Shown here: positions 1 to 8,662 of the stretch, in pieces
Position numbering within the stretch: the first letter of the stretch is position 1
How the letters are laid out: each line of letters begins with the position of its first letter
DNA from: Iocasia fonsfrigidae
Lineage (GTDB): Bacteria; Bacillota; Halanaerobiia; Halanaerobiales; DTU029
Assembly (NCBI RefSeq): GCF_017751145.1
Contig: NZ_CP046640.1
Span: 848,137-912,136, forward strand
Direction of reading: 5' to 3'
Length of the DNA stretch: 64,000 nucleotides
The notes under the pieces: generated by a model
Databases searched by the model: none
What the model was told of the DNA's origin: nothing
Seen by the model: the letters and a program-made list of their open reading frames with translations, nothing else
Position numbers and translations under genes: made by a program

Positions 1-51
1 AATGGCGTGACAAACGAACCGTCCCCCTGTCATATAATGTGAGATTGCCTC

Positions 52-250
52 ATCTTATTAGATGGGGTAGAGGCGCGGAAGTGATCAGTAGTTATAGGGC
101 CAGTGAACCTTTTGCCTATAATGAAAGGCAGTTCTGCCGAAGTCCTATTTTAAGGGTTCAATGAATAGGGCTGGTTCTGTACAGAATATGTGCAGGACTG
201 TCATTGTGAGATTGGAATATTATTTCATAATGGAGTACTATCCTCATTTA
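52..250 (+). promoter_or_regulatory. Lysine riboswitch (L-box) aptamer
   Basis: The leader carries the conserved blocks of the lysine riboswitch in order: AGAGGCGC at 70-77, a following AGTAG turn near 87, GCCGAAG at 136-142, GGCTGGT near 169, ACTGTCAT at 197-204 and TGGAGTACTATC at 231-242, which can pair back with GGGGTAG at 64-70. These are seen directly. An intrinsic terminator at 285-313 follows, and the next gene is an NhaC-family transporter. In the known family, lysine binding favours termination, so uptake would be shut off when lysine is plentiful. The exact 5' limit is approximate. Confidence 0.88.
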
Positions 251-284
251 AATTGGGAGGTGGTTTCTACTGGTAAAGAGAGTT

Positions 285-313
285 ATCCAGCAGAAAGTGC
301 TGGATTGTTTTTT
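285..313 (+). terminator. Riboswitch-controlled intrinsic terminator
   Basis: A perfect 8-bp stem, ATCCAGCA at 285-292 and TGCTGGAT at 298-305, is followed at once by a T-rich run at 305-313. It lies between the lysine aptamer and the transporter start, the usual place for the expression platform. Confidence 0.85.
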
Positions 314-360
314 GCTTAAGATTTTGTGGTAAAAGAAGACTTAATGAAGGAGGAAGTGTA

Positions 361-1914
361 ATGGATAATTATGGAATACTATCATTGGTTCCACCGTTGC
401 TGGCAATAGTACTGGCCTGGCGTACTAAAGAGGTTATTTTATCGCTTTTTATAGGTGTTTTTGCAGGTGCTATGCTTATGGCTGATTATAATCCGCTTGT
501 TGGTTTTATGGAAACACTTGATAAGTATATGCTGGGTTCATTATCTGATTCATGGAATGCTGGGATTATAGTTTTTCTACTGGCTATGGGGGCTATGATA
601 GGTGTAATTAATAAGGCAGGTGGTGTTTGGGCGATTGGTGAATATGTGGCTAGAAAAGCACATTCAGTTAAAAATACACAATTTGCTACCTGGTTAATGG
701 GGATATTCATTTTCTTTGATGATTATGCTAATACCTTGATTGTAGGTAATACGATGCGCCCTATTACTGACAAGATGAAGATATCCCGGGAAAAACTTTC
801 TTTTATCGTAGACCTGACAGCAGCTGCTGTTTCAAGTATTGTTCCTATTTCGACCTGGATAGCATTTGAGGTTGGTGTAATCAGGGATGGACTTAATGCT
901 ATTGGTGTGGAACAAAGTGCTTATACTACTTTTGTACAAACTATACCATATAGGTTCTACAGCATTTTTGCCCTGGTCTTTGCCTTGATATTGATCTATA
1001 CTGCCAGGGATTTTGGGCCAATGTATAAGGCTGAAAAAAGGGCAAGATTAACTGGTAGAGTGATTCGTGAAAATTCTACACCCATGGTTTCCAAAGAATT
1101 AGAGGCTATTGGAAAACCTGAAGGTAGGAGTTTTAATATATTTGATTCTTTTCTACCGATATTTGCTGTAATTTTAGTGACTATTTACGGCCTCTGGTAT
1201 AATGGTGGTGGAACAAGTCCTGATAAGACAATCTGGCAGGCTTTTGGAGATGCTGATGCCAGTATAGTATTACTCTGGTCATCTTTTGCTGGTATTCTTG
1301 TAGGGGGATTACTGGCTTTGATTAAAAGAATTTTATCTATCTCTGAAATTATGGAATCGATTATTGATGGTGCTAAATCTATGTTAATAGCCTGTATGAT
1401 CTTACTACTGGCCTGGTCTATTGGTGGAATTACAGAAGACCTGGGGACGGCAAATTACCTGGTTAGTGTTTTAGCAGGTAGTATTCCACCTTTTCTGGTA
1501 CCTGTGTTACTATACATAATATCAGGTTTTATTGCTTTTACTATTGGGAGCTCATGGGGTACTGTAGCAATTGTAATGCCTCTGGCTATTCCGCTGGGTT
1601 TTTCTATTGGTGTACCACTACTTCCTACTATTGCAGCTGTACTAACTGCTGCTGTTATGGGTGATCACTGTTCTCCTATTTCTGATACTACGATTATGTC
1701 ATCTACTGCTTCTGCTGTAGACCATATAGATCATGTAAGTACCCAACTGCCGTATGTTTTGATTGTTGGGGCTGTAGCTTTATTAATAGGTTTCCTGCCG
1801 GCTGGTTTTGGGGTATCATGGTACTTCTTATTACCCCTTGGGGTTATAGCCCTATACCTGATTGTCAGGTCTATAGGGAAGAGTGTCAAAGAAGAGGATC
1901 TATTAATTTCTTAA
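361..1914 (+). CDS. NhaC-family Na+/H+ antiporter-like transporter, predicted lysine uptake
   Basis: A 517-residue, strongly hydrophobic polytopic membrane protein with about 11-12 predicted helices. Family signatures are visible: FFDDYANTLIVG near residue 118 and GDHCSPISDTT near 434, typical of NhaC-type antiporters. The start follows AAGGAGGAAG at 348-357. It is the only gene behind a lysine riboswitch and has its own terminator at 1944-1974. NhaC-type proteins under lysine riboswitches have been predicted as lysine transporters in comparative genomics, so lysine transport coupled to Na+ or H+ is the best inference; a plain cation antiporter role is the alternative. Confidence 0.85.
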   Translation: MDNYGILSLVPPLLAIVLAWRTKEVILSLFIGVFAGAMLMADYNPLVGFMETLDKYMLGSLSDSWNAGIIVFLLAMGAMIGVINKAGGVWAIGEYVARKAHSVKNTQFATWLMGIFIFFDDYANTLIVGNTMRPITDKMKISREKLSFIVDLTAAAVSSIVPISTWIAFEVGVIRDGLNAIGVEQSAYTTFVQTIPYRFYSIFALVFALILIYTARDFGPMYKAEKRARLTGRVIRENSTPMVSKELEAIGKPEGRSFNIFDSFLPIFAVILVTIYGLWYNGGGTSPDKTIWQAFGDADASIVLLWSSFAGILVGGLLALIKRILSISEIMESIIDGAKSMLIACMILLLAWSIGGITEDLGTANYLVSVLAGSIPPFLVPVLLYIISGFIAFTIGSSWGTVAIVMPLAIPLGFSIGVPLLPTIAAVLTAAVMGDHCSPISDTTIMSSTASAVDHIDHVSTQLPYVLIVGAVALLIGFLPAGFGVSWYFLLPLGVIALYLIVRSIGKSVKEEDLLIS

Positions 1915-1943
1915 TCATTTTTCAAATTATAAGCTGTTGAGCA

Positions 1944-1974
1944 AGAGGCGTTGTTTTATTGGCGTCTCTTTTTT
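1944..1974 (+). terminator. Intrinsic terminator after the NhaC-type gene
   Basis: AGAGGCGTT at 1945-1953 can pair with GGCGTCTCT at 1961-1969, with some G-U pairs, and a run of T follows to about 1975. It ends the single-gene lysine transporter transcript. Confidence 0.7.
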
Positions 1975-2018
1975 ATAGCTATATAAGTAGGACTTAAATA
2001 TAGCACTTTTCTGTTCCA

Positions 2019-2214
2019 GCCAATTATATTAATTCCGCTTGTCGTGCGCCACAGGCACTCCGTATCTAAACAAACCGTACAAGAACATTAAGGTTGCGTT
2101 ACGACGTCCTGCCTACGTGAAAAATATACGACGCTCTCGATGAGCTAGTATCTAAGCTATCATTGCGTAAGTTAAAAGAAAGCTTAGACTAGTCGCTCCA
2201 TTAATATAATTGGC
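2019..2214. repeat. 196-bp element with perfect 15-bp terminal inverted repeats
   Basis: GCCAATTATATTAAT at 2019-2033 is repeated exactly in inverted form at 2200-2214. The interior is more GC-rich than its surroundings and holds CTTGTCGT and CACAGGCACTCCGTATCT (2051-2068), both seen again in the repeat at 57941-58184, and ACGTCCTGCCTACG, seen again at 37452-37465. There is no room for a transposase. It looks like a non-autonomous MITE-type repeat. It makes up most of the gene-free stretch 1975-2270. Confidence 0.7.
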
Positions 2215-2276
2215 TTACACTAAGCATTAGTGTGAATAAATTAAATGAAACTTATATAGTTAGATAAAATAATATA

Positions 2277-2285
2277 TGATATAAT
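2277..2285 (+). promoter_or_regulatory. Extended -10 promoter for the Nudix gene
   Basis: TGATATAAT at 2277-2285 is a TGn-extended consensus -10 box 34 bp before the Nudix start; no good -35 box is visible at 17 bp, which extended -10 promoters tolerate. Confidence 0.45.
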
Positions 2286-2318
2286 AATTTGTAGTGAGTA
2301 GAAAAAGAGGGTTATTTA

Positions 2319-2978
2319 ATGAATAGATGTGATTTGCAAAAGGTGGTAGCTAAATTACCTGAATATCCAGGAATAATAGGAAAAGAGGAAATTTTTTTTA
2401 ACTCTGCTGTTTTAATTCCATTACTTGAGATTGCTGGGGAATATCATTTTCTTTTTGAGGTTCGGGCAGGAAATATTCGTCAGGGGAATGAGATATGTTT
2501 TCCTGGTGGTAAATATGAGCCTGATCATGATGCTAATTACCAGGAGGCAGCTGTGAGAGAAACTGTTGAGGAGTTAGGAATACCCAGAGAGAAAATAATT
2601 GTTAAGGGTGAGCTGGGGACGTTTCTGGCACCTATGGGGGCTAGTATAGATTCTTTTCTTGCTGTATTAAAGATTAAAGATACAGCTGAATTGATGATTA
2701 ATAAAAAGGAGGTTAAAGAGGTCTTTACAGCACCAGTATCTTTTTTTAGAGATAATTCTCCGGAAGAATATAAAGTAAGACTTGAGATCCAGCCATTTTT
2801 TAAGGATGAGAATGGTAGAGAAGAGATCTATCTGCCGGCTAAAGACTTGGGTCTGCCGGAAAGATACCATAAACCATGGGGTGGGAAGAGATATGATATT
2901 ATTTTATACCGCTATCAAGAGAAAATTATCTGGGGTATTACTGCCCAATTAGTTAGAGGCTTTATAAATCTGCTGTAA
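2319..2978 (+). CDS. Nudix hydrolase, CoA pyrophosphatase-like
   Basis: A 219-residue protein with a Nudix box from about residue 64: FPGGKYE, then REtvEELGI with the catalytic REXXEE core. The PGGKxE spacing with an Asp-rich turn before it resembles the YeaB/NUDT7 coenzyme A pyrophosphatase branch. Proteins of that branch cleave CoA and related dinucleotides into phosphopantetheine and nucleotide; the substrate here is not shown by the sequence. It sits alone between a repeat element and the T-box leader of valS. Confidence 0.8.
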   Translation: MNRCDLQKVVAKLPEYPGIIGKEEIFFNSAVLIPLLEIAGEYHFLFEVRAGNIRQGNEICFPGGKYEPDHDANYQEAAVRETVEELGIPREKIIVKGELGTFLAPMGASIDSFLAVLKIKDTAELMINKKEVKEVFTAPVSFFRDNSPEEYKVRLEIQPFFKDENGREEIYLPAKDLGLPERYHKPWGGKRYDIILYRYQEKIIWGITAQLVRGFINLL

Positions 2979-3011
2979 ATGGAATTTTTAAATAAAATTT
3001 TGCAATTTGAC

Positions 3012-3040
3012 TTGACAAATCAAGAAATTTTGTATATTAT
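3012..3040 (+). promoter_or_regulatory. Sigma-A type promoter of the valS leader
   Basis: TTGACA at 3012-3017 and TATTAT at 3035-3040 are separated by exactly 17 bp, placing the transcript start just ahead of the T-box leader. Confidence 0.7.
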
Positions 3041-3059
3041 TATAAAAAATGTATATATG

Positions 3060-3273
3060 GATACAATGAAGGGGAGGAGTAATTCAGTTTATTCTTAAGA
3101 GAGAAGGATTCATTGGCTGGAAAATCCTTTAGAAGTGACTGGATGAATGTCGCCCTGGAGTAGCCACGGCTGAAAAGAAGTAAGTCTGGTCGGTTTTGAT
3201 ACCGTTATAATAAATTAAAGAGTTATTTAACCTGTTTTTATGGTAGAATAAAATTAAGGTGGTACCGCGAAAA
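3060..3273 (+). promoter_or_regulatory. T-box leader, valine specifier
   Basis: Leader of valS with T-box hallmarks: AGGAGTA and AGAGAG in stem I, a GTC triplet at 3149-3151 in the expected specifier position just before GCCCTGGAGTAG, and the antiterminator motif GGTGGTACCGCG at 3258-3269, whose bulge pairs with the tRNA acceptor end. A GTC specifier matches the valyl-tRNA synthetase downstream. Uncharged tRNA-Val should stabilise the antiterminator and raise valS expression. Confidence 0.92.
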
Positions 3274-3275
3274 GG

Positions 3276-3313
3276 TCCTCTTTCGTCCTTAGATGGATGG
3301 GGGAGGATTTTTT
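3276..3313 (+). terminator. T-box terminator
   Basis: TCCTCTTTCGTCC at 3276-3288 pairs over 13 positions, with G-U pairs, with GGATGGGGGAGGA at 3295-3307, followed by TTTTTT. The 5' arm overlaps the antiterminator region, as expected for an alternating T-box switch. Confidence 0.85.
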
Positions 3314-3361
3314 AAATGGGAACTAATATTTTGTTGATAATAGAAATAAGGAGGCAATATT

Positions 3362-6007
3362 ATGACAGATCTACCGAAAACATATAACCCTGATATTGTG
3401 GAGGGAAAATGGTATGATAAGTGGGCTGAAAAGGGATACTTTGCTGCCAGTTTTAAGCCAGAGCGGGATTCATATAGTATTGTTATGCCCCCTCCTAATA
3501 TAACAGGGCAGCTTCATCTAGGACATGCCCTGGATAATGTCTTTCCAGATATTTTAATTAGATGGAAGAGAATGATGGGGTATAATACACTCTGGCTGCC
3601 AGGTACAGACCATGCCAGTATAGCAACTGAGAAAAAGGTTGTTGATCAAATAAGAGAGGATGGCCAGGAAAAAGAAGACTTCGGCAGAGATGGTTTTCTG
3701 GAAAAGGCCTGGGAGTGGAAAGAGGAATATGGTAATAGGATTACTAAACAGCTGAGGAAACTTGGTTCTTCCTGTGACTGGTCACGTGAGCGTTTTACAA
3801 TGGATGAGGGTTGTTCCCGTGCTGTCAGAGAGGTTTTTGTAGAGTTATATGATAGGGGTCTGATTTATCAGGGGGATTATATTGTTAACTGGTGTCCAGA
3901 CTGCCAGACAACTGTATCTGATATTGAGGTTGAACATGAAGACCATGTCAGTCACATCTGGCACCTTAGATACCCCCTCAAAGATAGTAATGAATATATT
4001 GTAGTTGCTACAACTCGACCAGAGACCATGTTGGGTGATACAGCTGTGGCGGTAAATCCATCTGATGAAAGGTATCAGGATTTAATCGGTAAAATGGTTG
4101 TTCTACCCTTGATGAATAGGGAGATACCGATTATTGCTGATAATTTTGTTGATCAAGAATTTGGAACAGGAATGGTCAAGGTTACACCAGCTCATGATCC
4201 TAATGACTTTGAGATGGGACGACGCCATGAGCTTGAGCTTATTAAGGTAATTGATGAGAATGCGGTCATGACAGAAGTGACTGGTAAATATGCCGGGCTT
4301 GACCGTTATGAATGCCGTAAACAGGTAGTTGCGGAGCTGAAAGCAGAGGGACTGCTGGATAAAATAGAGGATTATGAACATTCAGTAGGCCAGTGTTACC
4401 GTTGTGATACTGTTATTGAACCCCTGGTTTCTAAACAGTGGTTTGTTAAGATGAAACCCCTGACAGAACCAGCTATTAAGGCAGTTAAAGATGGTAGAAT
4501 ACGATTTGTACCTGAGAGATTTAAAAAGGTTTATTTAAACTGGATGGAGAATATTCAGGACTGGTGTATTTCCCGCCAGCTCTGGTGGGGTCACCGCATA
4601 CCTGTCTGGTATTGTCAGGACTGTGGCGAAATAATAGTTAGTAAGGAAGAGGTAGTAAGTAAGTGTACTGCCTGTAACAGTGAAAATCTTGTCCAGGAGG
4701 AAGATGTACTTGATACCTGGTTTAGCTCAGGACTGTGGCCTTTTTCTACTATGGGCTGGCCAGTAGATACAGAGGAACTGGCCTATTATTATCCAACTGA
4801 TGTACTGGTAACTGGTAGAGATATCATTTTCTTCTGGGTAGCCAGAATGATCTTTATGGCCCTGGAATTTATGGATGAGGTGCCCTTTAAAGATGTATAT
4901 ATTCACGGACTTGTCAGGGATGCCGAGGGGCGTAAGATGAGTAAATCACTGGGTAATGGGATAGACCCGATTGAGGTGATTGATGAATATGGCTCAGATG
5001 CACTAAGGTTTACCCTCATTACCGGTAATACCCCTGGAAATGATATGAGATTCAGGGAAGAAAGACTGGAAGCAAGCCGTAATTTTGCCAATAAAATATG
5101 GAATGCAGCCCGTTTTATTTTGATGAATATTGAAGATGTTGATTTTGACGGCATCAACCCTGATGATTTAAAGTTAACACTGGCAGATAGATGGATATTA
5201 AGCAGGGTGAATAAGGTCAATTCTAATATCGAAAAGGCTTTAAATGATTATAATTTTGGAGAGCTAAGCAAGATACTCTATGATTTTATCTGGAGTGAGT
5301 TCTGTGACTGGTATATTGAATTGATTAAATCCCGTCTCTATCAAGACAAAGACCTGCAGGCCAAAGAAACAGCCCAATATATTGGTGTTACAATACTGGA
5401 AAAGATTTTAAGGCTGCTTCACCCGGTTATGCCGTTTATAACTGAAGAGATCTGGCAGCAGCTTCCTGGTACAGGAGAAAGTATTATGATTGCTCCCTGG
5501 CCAGAGATTGAGCAGGGTGTTATTAGTGATGAAATAGAGGATAAGATGGCTTTAATAATGGATGTAATTAAGTCTATCAGGAATATCAGGAATGAGATGA
5601 AGGTTAATCCAGGTAAAAGGATAAAGGCTATACTTAATTCACCAGAGGGAAAATTTGATATTTTACAGGAGGGTTATAATTACATTAAGGATCTGGCCCG
5701 TCTCAAGGAACTCTCTATAGAAATTAATATAGAAGAAAAACCAGATAAATCATCAACCTCTATTGTCAGTGGGGTAGAAATCATTTTACCACTGGAAGGT
5801 ATGGTTGACCTGGATAAAGAGATTGCCCGGCTAGAAAAAGAATTGGAAGAGGTAGGCTCTGAGATTAAGCGGGCAGAAGGGAAGCTGGCTAATGAGGGTT
5901 TTGTGAATAAGGCCCCTGGACACCTTGTCCAGCGTGAAAGAGAGAAACTCCAGGAGTTTAAAGAGAAGAAGGTAAAGCTACAGCAGAGCTTAGATGATTT
6001 AAGGTAA
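3362..6007 (+). CDS. valS: Valyl-tRNA synthetase
   Basis: An 881-residue class Ia aminoacyl-tRNA synthetase, the usual length of bacterial ValRS. The HIGH-type motif HLGH lies near residue 52 in PPPNITGQLHLGH, and KMSKS near 526. The editing (CP1) domain lies between them, and a C-terminal coiled coil with alternating Glu/Lys runs from about residue 815, as in other ValRS. It charges tRNA-Val in the cytoplasm. The T-box leader in front has a valine specifier, which independently confirms the assignment. Confidence 0.98.
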   Translation: MTDLPKTYNPDIVEGKWYDKWAEKGYFAASFKPERDSYSIVMPPPNITGQLHLGHALDNVFPDILIRWKRMMGYNTLWLPGTDHASIATEKKVVDQIREDGQEKEDFGRDGFLEKAWEWKEEYGNRITKQLRKLGSSCDWSRERFTMDEGCSRAVREVFVELYDRGLIYQGDYIVNWCPDCQTTVSDIEVEHEDHVSHIWHLRYPLKDSNEYIVVATTRPETMLGDTAVAVNPSDERYQDLIGKMVVLPLMNREIPIIADNFVDQEFGTGMVKVTPAHDPNDFEMGRRHELELIKVIDENAVMTEVTGKYAGLDRYECRKQVVAELKAEGLLDKIEDYEHSVGQCYRCDTVIEPLVSKQWFVKMKPLTEPAIKAVKDGRIRFVPERFKKVYLNWMENIQDWCISRQLWWGHRIPVWYCQDCGEIIVSKEEVVSKCTACNSENLVQEEDVLDTWFSSGLWPFSTMGWPVDTEELAYYYPTDVLVTGRDIIFFWVARMIFMALEFMDEVPFKDVYIHGLVRDAEGRKMSKSLGNGIDPIEVIDEYGSDALRFTLITGNTPGNDMRFREERLEASRNFANKIWNAARFILMNIEDVDFDGINPDDLKLTLADRWILSRVNKVNSNIEKALNDYNFGELSKILYDFIWSEFCDWYIELIKSRLYQDKDLQAKETAQYIGVTILEKILRLLHPVMPFITEEIWQQLPGTGESIMIAPWPEIEQGVISDEIEDKMALIMDVIKSIRNIRNEMKVNPGKRIKAILNSPEGKFDILQEGYNYIKDLARLKELSIEINIEEKPDKSSTSIVSGVEIILPLEGMVDLDKEIARLEKELEEVGSEIKRAEGKLANEGFVNKAPGHLVQREREKLQEFKEKKVKLQQSLDDLR

Positions 6008-6014
6008 AAATATA

Positions 6015-6803
6015 TTATTTATTAAGTATTTTTAATTCCTGCAAAAATTCTAATACCTCAGTAGGGTTTTTAACAGTATAGTCTGCTGAGGTATTAGTTT
6101 TATTTTCATTTTCTACATAGATGCCTATACCATTATTGAGTATCTTAAAGACATCTTCATCTGTGCTGTCATCACCAATATAGATAGGTAAGTAACTATC
6201 TATTTTATTTTTCTCTTTAATTTCCTGGATTAGCAATTTTACAGCATCACCTTTATTCCAGAAACGAGGGCGTATTTCAATTATTTTACGTCCAGGCAGT
6301 ATTTCATACTCCCGTTTTCTTATTATTGTTTCAAGGTGTTTAATTATTTTATCTTTATTTATTGTAGTAGGGTGGTGTAGGGTTAAGACCAGTCCTTTGT
6401 CTTCAAGGGAATAATCAGGGTCTATCAGGTATTCTTTTTTAAAAAAATCCCTGATATTGTTTAAGTCAGTATTTTTTAACCCCCTATCCTTTCCGGGGGA
6501 AAGCTCATTTCCATCAGCAGTGATTATCTCCAGGCCGTGGGTTCCAGCATAATAAATGTCTTTAAGATTGATAAATTTTCTTAAGTCTTTTAGCCTTCTG
6601 CCAGTAATGAGGCTGATGGAGTATTTTTCAGTATCATTCAGGTGTTTAATAAGTTCAATAACTCCAGGGAGGGGATAGGCTTCAGCTGGATTGTCTGCAA
6701 AAGGAGCCAGGGTACCATCATAGTCAAGAAAGAGTAGGATAGAGTTATATGTGCTAATTTCTTCAAAGACTTTATTTTTACTTATGGATAATTTTTTGTT
6801 CAT
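6015..6803 (-). CDS. otsB: Trehalose-6-phosphate phosphatase
   Basis: HAD-superfamily phosphatase of 262 residues. LDYDGTLAP near residue 27 carries the two catalytic aspartates, and GDDSTDEDVF near the C-terminal third is the metal-binding motif of trehalose phosphatases. It converts trehalose 6-phosphate to trehalose, a compatible solute. The ATG at 6803 is preferred over the in-frame GTG at 6809 because GGAAGGG lies about 5 bases before it. Its start lies inside the end of otsA (26-base overlap), so the two are translationally coupled. It ends 7 bases from the convergent valS stop, with no clear terminator between. Confidence 0.92.
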   Translation of the reverse strand: MNKKLSISKNKVFEEISTYNSILLFLDYDGTLAPFADNPAEAYPLPGVIELIKHLNDTEKYSISLITGRRLKDLRKFINLKDIYYAGTHGLEIITADGNELSPGKDRGLKNTDLNNIRDFFKKEYLIDPDYSLEDKGLVLTLHHPTTINKDKIIKHLETIIRKREYEILPGRKIIEIRPRFWNKGDAVKLLIQEIKEKNKIDSYLPIYIGDDSTDEDVFKILNNGIGIYVENENKTNTSADYTVKNPTEVLEFLQELKILNK

Positions 6804-8196
6804 AGACACCCTTCCATTCCTTTAAAAAAAGATCTCTCCACCAGTTCAGGTCATATTTCCTAACCTTTTCTTTAAGACGGTGCATCCTTTCTGTTTTTTC
6901 CCATTCAGGCATTTCTAAGGCCTGGTGAATGGTTTCTGTAACCCCTTCTACATCATAGGGATTTACCTGTAAGGCATCCTTCATTGCCTCAGCTGCTCCG
7001 GCAAATTCAGATAAGATTAGCATTCCATTATTACTGGCAGCTACATATTCTTTAGCAACCAGATTCATACCATCTATTAGTGGTGTTATCAGGGCTACAT
7101 CAGCGGCATTATAATAAGGTAGTAAATCATCCTGTTCCATAAATTGATGAAAATATTTGATTGGTGTCCAACCATCCCGTTGATAGCGGCCGTTTATATC
7201 ACCAATTGTTCTGTTTATTTCTTCCCTCATATCCTGGTATTCTTCTACACCGGTTCTACTGGGGGATACCCGCTGTACCAGGGTGACTTTCTTGATATAT
7301 TCGGGGTGTTTTTCAAAGAGATGGTCAACTGCCTGTAATCTTTCCAGGATGCCCTTTGTATAATCAAGTCTATCTACACCAAAAATAAGTTTTTCAGCTG
7401 AATATAGTTCTTTAATTTTTTTTACTTTTTGATCCATGTCCTTAGATTTTACTGCAAAACTCTGATAATCGACACCGAGTGGGATAGCTGTAACCTTTGT
7501 TTGATGTCCGTTAAATTTAATGGTATTCTTTTTTCTATCTATTTCTGCACCGATTTTTTGAGCACAGTTGAGGAAGTTTTTAACATATGACTGGGTATGG
7601 AAGGCAATAAAATCACTTGCCAGTATTTGTCTAATCAAGATATTGCGCCAGGGTATAGTTCTAAATGATTCCCAGGCAGGCCAGGGTATATGCCAGAAGA
7701 AAGCCAGCCGGGTTTTTTTGTTTTTTTGTCGTATTAGTTCAGGAACCAGTGCAAGGTGGTAATCATGAATCCAGATATAGTCGTCAGCATTAGCTTCTTC
7801 AAGGGCTGCTTCAGCATATCTTTGATTAATTCGTTCATATGCATCCCAGTATTCCCTTTTAAAATTGGCCTTTTCAATAAAAGAGTGGCAGATAGGCCAG
7901 AGTATTTCATTGGAAAAACCATGATAAAAACCTGCAATATCTTTTTTACTAAGTTTTATTCGTTTAAGTTCATAGCCATCTTTATCAGGTACTATAACTT
8001 TGCTGTTTTCATCAACTACTTCAAAATCGGCCTGACCACGTCCCCAGGCAACCCAGACCCCTTTTTCTTCCTGCATAAGGGGATCAAGTCCAGTTGTTAA
8101 ACCGCCAGCCAGTTTTATACACTTAATCTTACCATTCTTTTTTTCATGTGCATAGGGTTCACCATTAGATACAAGTATTAACCGGTTATTATTCAT
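6778..8196 (-). CDS. otsA: Trehalose-6-phosphate synthase (GT20)
   Basis: A 472-residue GT20 glycosyltransferase. Visible family features are the GGL nucleotide loop near residue 31, the HDYHL motif near 143, and DGMNLVAKE near 380 for the nucleotide-sugar site. It makes trehalose 6-phosphate from a nucleotide-glucose and glucose 6-phosphate, and the adjoining otsB finishes the pathway, fitting osmoprotection. One oddity: the usual N-terminal SNR is SNGEPYAHE here, so the arginine that contacts glucose 6-phosphate in the E. coli enzyme is replaced by glycine. A different acceptor sugar is therefore possible, though the otsB partner argues for trehalose. Confidence 0.9.
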   Translation of the reverse strand: MNNNRLILVSNGEPYAHEKKNGKIKCIKLAGGLTTGLDPLMQEEKGVWVAWGRGQADFEVVDENSKVIVPDKDGYELKRIKLSKKDIAGFYHGFSNEILWPICHSFIEKANFKREYWDAYERINQRYAEAALEEANADDYIWIHDYHLALVPELIRQKNKKTRLAFFWHIPWPAWESFRTIPWRNILIRQILASDFIAFHTQSYVKNFLNCAQKIGAEIDRKKNTIKFNGHQTKVTAIPLGVDYQSFAVKSKDMDQKVKKIKELYSAEKLIFGVDRLDYTKGILERLQAVDHLFEKHPEYIKKVTLVQRVSPSRTGVEEYQDMREEINRTIGDINGRYQRDGWTPIKYFHQFMEQDDLLPYYNAADVALITPLIDGMNLVAKEYVAASNNGMLILSEFAGAAEAMKDALQVNPYDVEGVTETIHQALEMPEWEKTERMHRLKEKVRKYDLNWWRDLFLKEWKGVYEQKIIHK

Positions 8197-8294
8197 CTTA
8201 TATCACCTCTCCAAGTTTATTATCTTACCGGTTTATTTTTGTGTATAAAAACTGCTTTCACCTAAGTAATTTTTCGCAAAACTCCTCTATTATT

Positions 8295-8323
8295 ATGTTA
8301 ACAATAACTATTATCAAAGTCAA
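8295..8323 (-). promoter_or_regulatory. Promoter of otsAB
   Basis: On the reverse strand TTGACT (8323-8318) and TAACAT (8300-8295) are spaced by 17 bp, about 95 bases before the otsA start. The leader between them shows no obvious riboswitch. Confidence 0.5.
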
Positions 8324-8499
8324 GGGTAAAAGAATATTATTTACCAGAAGTTAACATTCATCATATAATAAAATGATTAAATTATATAAAGTAAACCAGA
8401 GTCATATTATTTATATTATTAAATGAAAAAGAGAATGATGTCTTAAATAAATGAAAAAATGTTTTCAATTTACTTTAAAACATGTTAGAATATCTTTAA

Positions 8500-8619
8500 G
8501 AGTCTGTTCGAAAAGTATCAATTATACCACCTGGGATTATATATCCCTTCACTCAACGGTAGCACCTTAACTTCGTTCAGGGATATATAATCCCCTATTT
8601 ATATCTTTTTGAACACACA
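8500..8619. mobile_element. 120-bp MITE-like element with a 6-bp target duplication
   Basis: The ends GAGTCTGTTCGAAAAG and, inverted, TGTTCAAAAAG form imperfect terminal inverted repeats resembling IS ends. Inside, a perfect 16-bp inverted repeat lies at 8533-8548 and 8579-8594 (GGGATTATATATCCCT). The element is flanked by CTTTAA on both sides (8494-8499 and 8620-8625), a likely target duplication. It has no coding capacity. It sits in the 466-bp gap between the divergent otsA and alaA genes; the rest of that gap holds the otsAB promoter and AT-rich sequence with nothing else recognised. Confidence 0.65.
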
Positions 8620-8662
8620 CTTTAACTATTAAAAAAATATTATTTACTCGGGGGGTTTAGAG

